From Halobellus sp. MBLA0158 (GTDB lineage: Archaea; Halobacteriota; Halobacteria; Halobacteriales; Haloferacaceae), in the NCBI RefSeq assembly GCF_041477585.1, contig NZ_JBGNYA010000001.1:1178001-1242000 (forward strand): DNA of 64,000 nt, given 5' to 3'. Below are positions 8,077-15,686 of the stretch, piece after piece. A program made the position numbers and the translations under genes. The stretch's first letter is position 1, and each line of letters begins with the position of its first letter. The notes under the pieces are model-generated. The model ran no database searches, was not told the DNA's origin, and worked only from the letters and a program-made list of their open reading frames with translations.

Positions 8077-8634
8077 ATGGCCCCGGCGGACCCCACAGAC
8101 GACGCGCATCCACACGCGCGTGAAGATGAGGGTGTCGTCAGGCCCGACGAACTCGACTACACCGCCTCCGAGCGGGTCGCAGAACTCGACGAGGGGCGAT
8201 ACGTCGTCGCGACCGACAACGACGAGACGCCCTCGGTCGACGATGGCGACGAGGAGGCGGTCGAGGACCGGGGCAGCCTCGCCCGCCAGCAGATGGCCCG
8301 TTACGTCTCCGAACAGGACGCGGACTACGGGTTCGCCCTCACCGCGGCGTTCGACGGCGAGGTCGCTCACCACGAGCACTTCTCGGACGACGTCGCGACC
8401 GCGTTCGGCGAACTGACCTCGTGGTACGTCGACCAGATCGACACCGACGCCTCGACGCGAAAGGCGCTCGCGATCCTCCTCTTGGCGTCGGACACGCAGG
8501 TCTCCTACCCCACGAAAGCGCTGGCGTCGGTGCTCAACCGACACGGCCTCAGCCTCGACGATTCGATCGCGGACCTCGTCAGCGCGCTCCGCGGCGAGGG
8601 GCTCCAGATCCCGTCGGACCCGCCCGAGGAGTGA
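8077..8634 (+). CDS. Acidic haloarchaeal protein of unknown function in motility island
   Basis: 185 residues. The first 90 are acidic and probably disordered; the C-terminal half (from about DADYGFALTAAFDGEVAHHEHF) looks globular and helical. No catalytic motif, signal peptide or membrane segment is visible. The start at 8077 (MAPADPTDDAHPHARE) follows an AT-rich GGGCTTATTATCGCG about 30 bases upstream. The gene lies between the winged-helix regulator (divergent) and cheY (same strand, 90-base gap with its own promoter). Its position suggests a role in archaellum or taxis control, but nothing in the protein proves this. Confidence 0.75.
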   Translation: MAPADPTDDAHPHAREDEGVVRPDELDYTASERVAELDEGRYVVATDNDETPSVDDGDEEAVEDRGSLARQQMARYVSEQDADYGFALTAAFDGEVAHHEHFSDDVATAFGELTSWYVDQIDTDASTRKALAILLLASDTQVSYPTKALASVLNRHGLSLDDSIADLVSALRGEGLQIPSDPPEE

Positions 8635-8668
8635 GCCAGACCGCTCCGTTCGGCCGTCGCTCTCCCGT

Positions 8669-8701
8669 ATCATCACTGATAATGGGGGCGATGCGTTTAT
8701 A
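8669..8701 (+). promoter_or_regulatory. cheY promoter with ATCA-N4-TGAT dyad
   Basis: ATCATCACTGAT (8669-8680) is centred 24 bp upstream of TTTATA (8696-8701). The ATG of cheY at 8725 is also preceded by a clear Shine-Dalgarno GGAGGG 5 bases away, so the gene can be read both from near its promoter and with an SD. Confidence 0.65.
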
Positions 8702-8724
8702 CAGCGTTTCTCGGAAGGAGGGAT

Positions 8725-9093
8725 ATGGCACGCAGCGTACTGGTGGTCGACGACTCGGCGTTTATGCGGAACCTGCTGAAGCAGTTGCTGGAAGACGACC
8801 ACGAGGTCGTGGGAGAAGCCGAGAACGGCGTCGAGGCGGTCGAGCTGTATCGGGAACTCGATCCCGACGTCGTCACGATGGACGTGGTGATGCCGATCCG
8901 CAACGGGATCGAAGCCACCTCCGAGATCAAGTCGATCGACCCCAACTCATCGGTGATTATGTGTACGTCCGTCGGACAGGAAGAGAAGATGCGGGAGGCC
9001 GTCGAAGCGGGCGCTGACGGCTACATCACGAAGCCGTTCCAGAAGCCCAACGTCCTCCAGGCCATCGACGACGTGGTGGGCGTCGAAGCATGA
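8725..9093 (+). CDS. cheY: Chemotaxis response regulator CheY
   Basis: 122-residue stand-alone receiver domain. It takes phosphate from CheA and signals to the archaellum motor, in haloarchaea through CheF adaptors and ArlCE/ArlD. Key residues are present: acidic pair Asp9-Asp10, phospho-acceptor Asp53 (VVTMDVVMP), Thr81 and Lys103 (YITKPFQ). No output domain is present. Its stop overlaps the cheC start (ATGA), so cheY-cheC-cheD form one operon. cheA, cheB and cheR are not adjacent here. Confidence 0.97.
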   Translation: MARSVLVVDDSAFMRNLLKQLLEDDHEVVGEAENGVEAVELYRELDPDVVTMDVVMPIRNGIEATSEIKSIDPNSSVIMCTSVGQEEKMREAVEAGADGYITKPFQKPNVLQAIDDVVGVEA

Positions 9094-10340
9094 ACCTCGA
9101 CATCCAGTCGCTTCGCACGTTCAGCGACCTCGCGCACTCGGGCGCCGAGGAGGCGGCCGGCTCGCTCACGACGCTGACTGGGTTCGACGCGCGCGTCGCC
9201 GTCACAAAGATCGAGATGGCGACCAGAGACGACGTCGAGCGGGAGTTCCGCGAGCGCGACCTCGTCACCGTCCACATCGGCTTCTCCGGGGCGATCGCGG
9301 GCCACACGATCCTGGCGTTCGACCGCGACCGCGCGGTCGAACTCGTCGACGCGCTCGTTCCAGGGGCGTCCGACGATCCCGACAGCGAGCTCGCTACGAG
9401 CGGGCTGAAGGAACTGGGCAACATTATGCTCGGCGGGTTCATCGACGGCTGGGCGGACTTCCTCGGCGAGGGGATCGACATCACCACGCCGACCTACGTC
9501 GAACTGGACGCCAATCGCTCGCTCCAGGACGTCGTCGACGGACCCGCAGCTGGCGACGGCGGGGTCGCCGCCACGAACGGGACCGGCGGCGCCACCTCGT
9601 TCGAGACCGAACTCGACACGGGCCACGTGCTGGCGTTCCGGAACCACCTCGAGACGGTGAACGAGGAGGCGGGCTTCTACATCTACATGCTTCCCACCCA
9701 CGACTCCGTCGAGACCATCGTCGACGCCGCCGGCGAGGACAACGACGCGATCCCCGTCGAGACGTTCACCTCCTTCTCCCGGATGATCACCGAAGGCGCC
9801 GGGCAGGCCTCCGAGGACCTGACCGCGATGACCGGCATCGACACCTCTGTCGACGTCAGCCGGCTGAGCTTCGTCCCGGTCGAGGGGGTACCGATGGAGC
9901 TGACAGACGAGGCCCGGCGCGGGGTCGTCCTCGAATTTATGGGGACGCCCTCCGGGTACATCGCGATCCTGTTCGACCACGACTCCGCCGAGAGCGTCGC
10001 CGACGCGCTGATGCCGGGGATGGACGCCGACCCGGCGATGCGGCAGAGCGCGATCCAGGAGATCGGCAACATCGTCACCTCCGGGTTCTTGGACGGCTGG
10101 GCGAACGCCCTGGAGACGACGATCGACATCTCGCCGCCGACCTACGTCGACGACATCGCCTCGGCGATCGTGGACCCGCTCGTGACCGAACTCGCGCGGA
10201 CCCAAGACTACGCGTTCCTCATCGACTCCGCGATCGTGACGCCCGACGAGACGTTCACCTGCGACATCTACGCGCTGCCGGACGAGCGGGAACTGCGCGC
10301 GGCGTTTGACCAACTCGCGCCCGAACCCGAACCGAACTGA
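9090..10340 (+). CDS. cheC: CheC phosphatase with two CheC domains
   Basis: 416-residue tandem CheC. Each half has the CheC/CheX/FliY catalytic signature with paired Glu and Asn: LKELGNIMLGGFIDGWAD in the first and IQEIGNIVTSGFLDGWAN in the second, each followed by a Pro-containing DITTPTY or DISPPTY strand. A Gly/Ala/Asn linker (about residues 150-172) separates them. CheC dephosphorylates CheY-P and binds CheD, both encoded next to it. Most CheC proteins are single-domain; double forms are known in haloarchaea. Both active sites look intact. Overlaps cheY by 4 bases. Confidence 0.95.
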   Translation: MNLDIQSLRTFSDLAHSGAEEAAGSLTTLTGFDARVAVTKIEMATRDDVEREFRERDLVTVHIGFSGAIAGHTILAFDRDRAVELVDALVPGASDDPDSELATSGLKELGNIMLGGFIDGWADFLGEGIDITTPTYVELDANRSLQDVVDGPAAGDGGVAATNGTGGATSFETELDTGHVLAFRNHLETVNEEAGFYIYMLPTHDSVETIVDAAGEDNDAIPVETFTSFSRMITEGAGQASEDLTAMTGIDTSVDVSRLSFVPVEGVPMELTDEARRGVVLEFMGTPSGYIAILFDHDSAESVADALMPGMDADPAMRQSAIQEIGNIVTSGFLDGWANALETTIDISPPTYVDDIASAIVDPLVTELARTQDYAFLIDSAIVTPDETFTCDIYALPDERELRAAFDQLAPEPEPN

Positions 10341-10396
10341 GGCCGCGATCCGGTCTCCCTGTGGCCCGGCCGGGCCATCTCCCTCCGAACAAATCA

Positions 10397-10969
10397 ATGA
10401 AGGTATACACGACTGACCGATCGACCGATCGATCACGCAGCGAGCGCGTCAAGGTCGGCGTCGCCGACTACGCCGTCGCCGAGACGGGCTCGGAGCTGGT
10501 GACGAGCGGCCTCGGCTCCTGTGTCGGGATCGCGCTCGTCGACCCCGAGGCCGGCGTCGCGGGCCTCGCCCACGCGATGCTCCCCAAGGCCAGCGACGGC
10601 CGACACGAGACCGACGGCGGAAACCGCGCGTCGTCGGACGGCCCCACGCCGCCGTCCGAGACCCCGAACGAAGCGAAGTACGTCGATACGGCCGTCCGCG
10701 GCCTCCTGCGCTCGATGGTCGACGCCGGCGCCGACCGCTCGCGCGTCGAGGCCCGCGTCGCCGGCGGGAGCGCGATGTTCGATTTCGACTCCGGCGACGG
10801 CGGGATCGGCGAGCGCAACGTCGCCGCCGTCGAGGAGGTCCTCGCGGACCACGACATCCCGATCGTCGCGACCGACGTCGGGGGCGACCACGGCCGGTCG
10901 CTGTCGCTGGACGCTGCGACCGGCGCGCTGTCCGTCCGTCGGGCGCACGACGACACGCGCGTCCTCTGA
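10397..10969 (+). CDS. cheD: Chemoreceptor glutamine deamidase CheD
   Basis: 190-residue CheD, which deamidates Gln residues of transducers and is held by CheC. The catalytic Cys is in SGLGSCVGIAL and the His in GLAHAMLP, with the later conserved RVAGGSAMF; the Cys-His-Thr fold is recognisable. A 30-residue insertion rich in Asp/Gly/Asn/Ser (after MLPKASDG) interrupts the domain. The ATG at 10397 (MKVYTTDRSTDRS) gives the family N-terminus; earlier in-frame codons are not supported. It follows cheC by 56 bases. Confidence 0.93.
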   Translation: MKVYTTDRSTDRSRSERVKVGVADYAVAETGSELVTSGLGSCVGIALVDPEAGVAGLAHAMLPKASDGRHETDGGNRASSDGPTPPSETPNEAKYVDTAVRGLLRSMVDAGADRSRVEARVAGGSAMFDFDSGDGGIGERNVAAVEEVLADHDIPIVATDVGGDHGRSLSLDAATGALSVRRAHDDTRVL

Positions 10970-11014
10970 ACCGTTCTCGCCACTGAGTCACGGGGTCGAA
11001 TCCCGCCTCCAGAA

Positions 11015-11047
11015 ATCGAATCTGATAATTTCGCAGGTACGTTTATG
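11015..11047 (+). promoter_or_regulatory. arlD promoter with ATC-N6-GAT dyad
   Basis: ATCGAATCTGAT (11015-11026), an imperfect version of the island dyad, is centred 24 bp upstream of TTTATG (11042-11047). The gene starts at 11109, leaving a leader of about 40 bases. Confidence 0.5.
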
Positions 11048-11108
11048 AACGCGCCACGAAATCGTCGAGTGAGACCACAGCGGCGGGCGCGCCGCGACAA
11101 CCCAGGCT

Positions 11109-12023
11109 ATGACCATCGATCCCGACGACTACGACCTCCGAGAACTCAGGCGTATCGCGGACGAGCGGCGGAACGACCGCCGATCGGACGACTCCGACGA
11201 CGCGGGCGGCTCCCGTTCGCGGTCCGAGGACCGCCGGCAGTCCAACGGCCGCGACTCGCTCGATCGCCCGGACCGGCGACGGCGCGATCGCCGCCGCAAC
11301 GGCCACCACCGCGGTAACGGCACGGCCGACCGGCGCCGCAACGGCCGCAACGGCCGCGACGACGCCGAGCGCCGCAACGGCACCGAGGGCGACGTCTCGG
11401 TCCGGCCGCGCGAGGACGTCACGCCGCCGCGGCGCGGCGACTCCGACCACGCCGACGGCCACGACGAGGTCGTCCGGGCCGACCAGATCGCTCGGGACCT
11501 CGGCTTCGGCCGCAACGGCGAGACGCGTGATGGTCGATTCGACTACGGGCGCCGGGACCGCGGGCGTTCGAACGGCGTCTCGCGTCCACGGTCCGGTCGC
11601 GGCGACTTCGACCGCCACGACGACGTCGGGCGGTTCCAGTTCGACACCGAGATCCGCGAGCGGCCGCGCGGCCGCGCCGGCGAGGCGCTCCGCCAGAATC
11701 AGCTCGAACAGCTCCTCGTCCACGAGACGGCCGCCGCCGAGCGGCTCTCGAAACCGTATCTCACGTCCCTGCCGGACGCCTACGCGGCCGAGCGGATCGT
11801 CTTCGACTGGCTGGAGTTCCTCGTCCTCAAGGGCGGCTTCAAGCGGACGATGGACGCCATCCGGTATTACCACACCGTCGACTGGCTCACCGAAGACGTC
11901 GAGGCCGAACTCCAGGACTACCTCGTCGGGTTCTCTGGCGAGGTCACGGACACCTCCGAGTTCGACGTCGACGACCACCACCTGAGTCTCGTCTACATCG
12001 CGCGCCTCTCGTCGATGCAGTAG
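11109..12023 (+). CDS. arlD: ArlD/E-domain archaellum protein (ArlD-like) with Arg/Asn-rich N-terminus
   Basis: 304 residues. The C-terminal 110 residues form an ArlD/E domain (KPYLTSLPDAYAAERIVFDWLEFLV to the end), clearly related to the C-terminus of ArlCE. The N-terminal 190 residues are low complexity with repeated RRNGR, RDRR and RNG motifs, basic overall, which contrasts with the acidic ArlCE linker. ArlC/D/E proteins dock the archaellum motor to CheF/CheY in haloarchaea. It is transcribed on the plus strand with the che genes and apart from the arl operon. The symbol is assigned by domain and context; the basic tail is unusual for a halophile. Confidence 0.85.
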   Translation: MTIDPDDYDLRELRRIADERRNDRRSDDSDDAGGSRSRSEDRRQSNGRDSLDRPDRRRRDRRRNGHHRGNGTADRRRNGRNGRDDAERRNGTEGDVSVRPREDVTPPRRGDSDHADGHDEVVRADQIARDLGFGRNGETRDGRFDYGRRDRGRSNGVSRPRSGRGDFDRHDDVGRFQFDTEIRERPRGRAGEALRQNQLEQLLVHETAAAERLSKPYLTSLPDAYAAERIVFDWLEFLVLKGGFKRTMDAIRYYHTVDWLTEDVEAELQDYLVGFSGEVTDTSEFDVDDHHLSLVYIARLSSMQ

Positions 12024-12094
12024 GGTCGACGCCCGCCGATTCTGTCATTCTCCTGACCAACAGGGTTTTTAATCCGTTGGCGCTCGGTTCCGGT

Positions 12095-13171
12095 ATGGCC
12101 GACGAACAAGACGCGCCGTCCGAGGACGAGACGGACGACAGCGCAGCGGAGCCCGAAGGGCCGACGCCGGTAGGCGTCAAGCTCGGTAGCACACGAACCG
12201 TTCTCCAGTACGTCCGCGACGGCGAGGTCACCACCGTCCGGACGCTGACCTGCCTCGCCACGTTCGAGGACGCCCTCACGGGCGAGGAACAGGTCCTCTT
12301 CGGCGAACAGGCCGCCCAGGAGTACCCCGACAAGGTGGAGTATATGCTCCGTTCGGGCCTCCCCGAGGACGACGAGCGCGCGGAGCTCGCCGCGAAGTTC
12401 TTCAACGAGGTCGTCGCGAGCGAGGGCCTCGACGCCGACAGCGCCGTCGTCTACGCGATCCCGACGATCGACAACGAGCCCGGCCTGGAGAACCTCAACC
12501 GCGTGATCGAAGAGAGCCCCGTCGGCGACGCCCTCGTCCGGAGCTTCCCCGAGTCGCTCTGCGGCGCGATCCCGGCCTTCGGCGACGACCTGGAGGCGAT
12601 CGACGAGGTCTTCGCCGCGGTCAATATGGGCTCGACGAACCTCGAAGCCTCGGCGTACCGCCACGGCGAACAGCTCTCGCCGTTCGTCTCCGGCGCGGTC
12701 ACGGGCAACGAGGTCGACCGCCGGATCGCCAATGCCGTCGAGGAAGAAACCCAGGGCCGGGTCAACATCGACCTGACGACCGCCCGCGAGTACAAGGAAG
12801 AACACGCCGACTTCGACGACTTCCAGCCGTTCACGGACGTCATCCAGCAGCCCGGCGGCGGCGCCCACGAGTTCACGATCGAGCGCTCGGTGATGGAGCC
12901 GCTCTCGGACTACGTCGACGACGCCGTCGACGAGGTCGCGAACAACTTCCTCGCCCAGCTCGCGAACGACCACATGAAGCCCTACCAGCTCGCGCTCTCG
13001 AAGCCGATCGTCCTCACCGGCGGGATGGCCTGCATCCCCGGCATCGTCGACGTCTTCGAAGAGCGCCTCTCGGCCGAACTCGACCGCGACGTCGACTGCA
13101 TCGCCGCCGACCGGCCGGACCTCGCGCCCGCCGAGGGCGCCCGCCGGATCGCCGAGCGGCTGATCGACTGA
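12095..13171 (+). CDS. Actin/Hsp70-fold ATPase, possible salactin/volactin-type cytoskeletal protein
   Basis: 358 residues from the ATG at 12095 (MADEQDAPSED). After an acidic N-terminal tail come the actin-fold ATP motifs: phosphate-1 VGVKLGSTRTV (about 28-38), phosphate-2 AVNMGSTNLEASAY (about 175-188) and an adenosine motif VLTGGMACIPGI near residue 309. No Hsp70 substrate domain is present. Haloarchaeal actin homologues (salactin, volactin) control cell shape and polarity, and cell shape and motility are linked in these organisms; assignment to that exact family is inference. A TATA-like TTTTTAAT lies about 28 bases before the start, so it is probably a separate leaderless transcript. Confidence 0.8.
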   Translation: MADEQDAPSEDETDDSAAEPEGPTPVGVKLGSTRTVLQYVRDGEVTTVRTLTCLATFEDALTGEEQVLFGEQAAQEYPDKVEYMLRSGLPEDDERAELAAKFFNEVVASEGLDADSAVVYAIPTIDNEPGLENLNRVIEESPVGDALVRSFPESLCGAIPAFGDDLEAIDEVFAAVNMGSTNLEASAYRHGEQLSPFVSGAVTGNEVDRRIANAVEEETQGRVNIDLTTAREYKEEHADFDDFQPFTDVIQQPGGGAHEFTIERSVMEPLSDYVDDAVDEVANNFLAQLANDHMKPYQLALSKPIVLTGGMACIPGIVDVFEERLSAELDRDVDCIAADRPDLAPAEGARRIAERLID

Positions 13172-13212
13172 TCGACTGATCGATAGACCGACTGACCGGC
13201 TGATCGACCACG
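13160..13212. repeat. Imperfect TGATCGAC microrepeat at gene end
   Basis: Six to seven imperfect copies of an 8-base TGATCGAC or TGACCGGC unit run across the stop codon of the actin-like gene into the spacer. A shorter cluster of the same unit (GACCGATCGACCGATC) occurs at about 10410-10435 at the start of cheD. Confidence 0.6.
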
Positions 13213-13303
13213 GCTGACGCCCGGCGGACGGACTCCGTCGGTCGATTCTCACTCCCTGGCAGTCACCCAAACGACTACCCCGCGGGTCGGCGTACCCTCG
13301 CGT

Positions 13304-13741
13304 ATGTACGAACGCATCCTCGTTCCGACCGACGGCAGCGACTGCGCCGACTACGCGGTCGAGCACGCGATCGACATCGCCGAGCAGTACGGCGCCGAGC
13401 TCCACGTCCTCTCGGTCGTCGACTCCCGCGACGTGAGCCACAGCGCACCCGCGATCAGCCCCCAGCAGGTCGAAGAGACGCTCCGCGAGCGCGCGGAGTC
13501 CGTCGTCGAGGCCATCGCCGACCGCGCCGCCGACGCCGGCGTCGAGGCGGTCACCGTTGTCGAACCCGGCATCCCGGACGATGTCGTCGTCGACTACGCC
13601 GTCGACAACGACTGCGACCTGATCGTGATGGGGACTCACGGTCGGACCGGCCTGGAGCGGTACCTCCTCGGGAGCGTCACCGAGCGGACGGTCCGCCGTT
13701 CCGCGGTCCCGGTGCTCACCGTCCGCGCGAGCGACGAGTAG
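13304..13741 (+). CDS. Universal stress protein, UspA family
   Basis: 145-residue single UspA domain starting MYERILVPTDGSDCADYAVEH. The ATP-binding loop is present near the C-terminus: GTHGRTGLERYLLGSVTE, matching G-2x-G-9x-G(S/T). Such proteins are soluble nucleotide-binding dimers; their client process is unknown. The gene is monocistronic, with its own 132-base spacer, and is followed by the kinase gene after 84 bases. A second UspA protein at 61447 is only a distant relative. Confidence 0.93.
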   Translation: MYERILVPTDGSDCADYAVEHAIDIAEQYGAELHVLSVVDSRDVSHSAPAISPQQVEETLRERAESVVEAIADRAADAGVEAVTVVEPGIPDDVVVDYAVDNDCDLIVMGTHGRTGLERYLLGSVTERTVRRSAVPVLTVRASDE

Positions 13742-13780
13742 CGCGGCGTCGGGGTCGCGTCGCTCGATGAGCGGCCGCGG

Positions 13781-13824
13781 CGCCCCGAGGGCGATATATA
13801 TACGCCCCGAGGTCTATCTCGGGG
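13781..13824 (+). promoter_or_regulatory. Kinase promoter with dyads around TATA box and start
   Basis: The TATA box (ATATATATA, about 13793-13801) is flanked by direct repeats CGCCCCGAGG (13781-13790 and 13803-13812). Between TATA and the ATG at 13826 is a perfect inverted repeat CCCCGAG (13805-13811), 6-base spacer, CTCGGGG (13818-13824). The ATG lies about 29 bases after the TATA centre, so the arms cover the transcription start, a repressor-like location. Confidence 0.6.
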
Positions 13825-13825
13825 T

Positions 13826-14629
13826 ATGGAGCTCCGTCGCCTCCTGCGCGGGCGCGTCGAGTGGTCCCGCCTGGAGGAGGTCGCCCGCGAGATCCGCGAC
13901 CGCTACGGCCGCGAGGAGGTCCGCGTGCGGTTTCTCGACGCCGACAACTGGCTGTCGACGCCGATGGTCGTCGACGACCGATGGTTCGTGAAGGTCATCT
14001 CCCAGCAGAACTCCATCGTCCACGCGCTCTTCACCACGGGTCGGAACCTCGGGGCGTTCTCCTCGGGGACGGAGGGCTTCTTCGAGCACTTCGCGACCCC
14101 GGTCGAGATGGCCCGCCACGAACTCGAAGCGACGGAGCGGATGCGCGAGGTCGGCCTCAACGCCCCCGAGCCGGTCGAGGCCTTCGAGGTCGACGGCCTC
14201 GGCGTCCTGGTGCTCGAATACCTCCCCGACTTCCGGACGCTCGACGAACTCGACGAGGAGGCGGAGGCCGATCTCGCGCCGGCGCTCTTCGAGGCGCTCG
14301 CGACGATGCACGACCACGAGCTCCTCCACGGCGACCTCCGGGCGGAGAACGTCCTCATATTGGACGGCGAGATCTACTTCATCGACGCCACGAACGTCCG
14401 CGAGGAGGGCGCGCCCGACGCCAAGGCCTACGACCTGGCGTGCGCCCTCGGCGCGCTCGAACCGCTGATCGGCGGCAAGCGCACCGTCGACGCCGCGGAG
14501 TCGGCCTTCTCGACCGAAGACCTCCTCGCCGCCGCGCGCTTTCTGGACTTCGTCAACATCCGGCCCGACCACGACTTCGACGCCGCCGTCCTGAAAGGCG
14601 AGATCGACAAACGCGCGTCGTCGCCGTAG
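13826..14629 (+). CDS. RIO-like serine/threonine kinase or ATPase
   Basis: 267 residues with a RIO/Bud32-like small kinase fold. Visible elements are the ATP-lobe Lys in WFVKVIS (about residue 55), hinge VLVLEYLPDF, catalytic loop HGDLRAENVL (about 169-178) and the metal-binding IDATN in place of DFG. The N-terminal 40 residues are basic and could be a winged-helix remnant. It resembles RIO1-type atypical kinases or ATPases involved in ribosome maturation but is shorter. A dyad overlapping its start suggests repression. The kinase call is firm; the substrate is unknown. Confidence 0.85.
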   Translation: MELRRLLRGRVEWSRLEEVAREIRDRYGREEVRVRFLDADNWLSTPMVVDDRWFVKVISQQNSIVHALFTTGRNLGAFSSGTEGFFEHFATPVEMARHELEATERMREVGLNAPEPVEAFEVDGLGVLVLEYLPDFRTLDELDEEAEADLAPALFEALATMHDHELLHGDLRAENVLILDGEIYFIDATNVREEGAPDAKAYDLACALGALEPLIGGKRTVDAAESAFSTEDLLAAARFLDFVNIRPDHDFDAAVLKGEIDKRASSP

Positions 14630-14908
14630 CGGTCGCTCCGGCCGGTCGAAGTCGAAGTCGAATGGATTGGCGTGGCCGGAGCGCGGAAGGGAGGTGGCGG
14701 GAGTGGGCGCACAGTCTCCCTCTCCGGGAGGAGGGAGCTGAACGCGTGGCCACAGCGGACCCCGAACACTGTGGCGGATGCGGCGGGTGTGTGCCGACTT
14801 CGACGAGAAAAGCGTCGGTCGTCGGCGATGGGAGATAGCGCGGCGACGTCAATAAACCCACCGGGATGGGCCGACGCTCCGAGCCGCCCTCACGCGTCGC
14901 GATTGGCC

Positions 14909-15340
14909 TCACGCGTCGGCTTCGACCGCCCGGCGAAGCGCGCGTTCGAGGTTCTCCAGTTCGGCGTCGAGGTTGCGCTTGAAGAAGCCCTCGACGCCGG
15001 GGACGCGGCCGTCGACGACGAACTCGTTGACGAGCTTCGTGCCGCCCTCCGTGGGCTCGATCGTGTGCTCGCCGGTCACGCGCAGCACCGAGGACTTCCC
15101 GACGAACTTGACGTACTTCGGGGGGTCGCGGGTGACGTCTTCGGTCTCGACCCTCGCGGTCGAGTTCACGAGCGGGATCGGGAGCCGGACGTGCCACGTC
15201 GCGGTTCCGGCGTCCGGGTCGACCTCGTAGCGCTCGACGACGCTTATCGCGTCCGCTCGCTTGCTGGGGTCGGCGATGAAGTCCCACACGGCCTCGGGAT
15301 CGGCGTCGAACTCGAAGACCCGCCGGACGCGTACCGTCAT
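14909..15340 (-). CDS. SRPBCC/START-like (polyketide cyclase family) protein
   Basis: 143 residues from the ATG at 15340 (MTVRVRRVFEFDADPEAVWDFIAD). The pattern of an N-terminal strand, the VWDFIADPSKRADAIS helix, a long beta-sheet and a final amphipathic helix (FFKRNLDAELENLERALRRAV) is the SRPBCC helix-grip fold, which binds lipids or other hydrophobic ligands. No catalytic residues can be assigned. A longer frame upstream has no family similarity. It lies 59 bases downstream of the small wHTH gene on the same strand, so they may be co-transcribed. The 279 bases between this gene and the kinase hold nothing I recognise. Confidence 0.8.
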   Translation of the reverse strand: MTVRVRRVFEFDADPEAVWDFIADPSKRADAISVVERYEVDPDAGTATWHVRLPIPLVNSTARVETEDVTRDPPKYVKFVGKSSVLRVTGEHTIEPTEGGTKLVNEFVVDGRVPGVEGFFKRNLDAELENLERALRRAVEADA

Positions 15341-15399
15341 ACACGCTCCTCGGCGGCGGAGACAAAAAAGGCCCTGAATCGCGGCGGTTTCACCCGTTG

Positions 15400-15624
15400 T
15401 CAGCTCTGGGTGACGCGCCACGTCGTCGAGCGGGCCCGGCCCCACTTTTCGATCTCGACGTCGTCGGACTTCTCCGCGAGCCGCGGGAGGCGAGCGCCGA
15501 CCTGCTTGGCCGAGAGGCCGATGGCGTCGGCGATGTTCTTCGCGCGGAAGTAGCGCTCACCGGCGGCGACGCTCTCGCGGAGGTAGGCGACGATCCGTCG
15601 CTCCTCTTCGGTGAAGTCGCTCAT
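15400..15624 (-). CDS. Small winged-helix haloarchaeal protein (DUF7123-like)
   Basis: 74 residues: MSDFTEEERRIVAYLRES, then a helix-turn-helix RAKNIADAIGLSAKQVGARLPRLAEK (about 27-52) and a short wing DVEIEKWGRARSTTWRV. This is the layout of the small wHTH family widespread in haloarchaea. It probably binds DNA but no target is known. A TATA-like GCTTAAG lies about 28 bases upstream, suggesting a leaderless transcript. Confidence 0.75.
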   Translation of the reverse strand: MSDFTEEERRIVAYLRESVAAGERYFRAKNIADAIGLSAKQVGARLPRLAEKSDDVEIEKWGRARSTTWRVTQS

Positions 15625-15686
15625 CTCGCCCCCTCTAGGGACGGTCCGGTCTTAAGCTTCTCGTCCGTTCGGACGCTCGCCGGCGC

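Noticed and set aside
10985-11015. Sequence CGGGGTCGAATCCCGCCTCC resembling a tRNA T-arm and 3' end
   Set aside because: The loop begins GTCGAAT instead of TTCGAAT, the rest of a cloverleaf would fall inside cheD, and no matching 5' acceptor strand is present. It may be chance or an old tRNA fragment.
13160-13212. TGATCGAC repeats as a CRISPR or replication-origin element
   Set aside because: The units are 8 bases, imperfect and without spacers, and no ORB-like motif or cdc6/orc gene is nearby.
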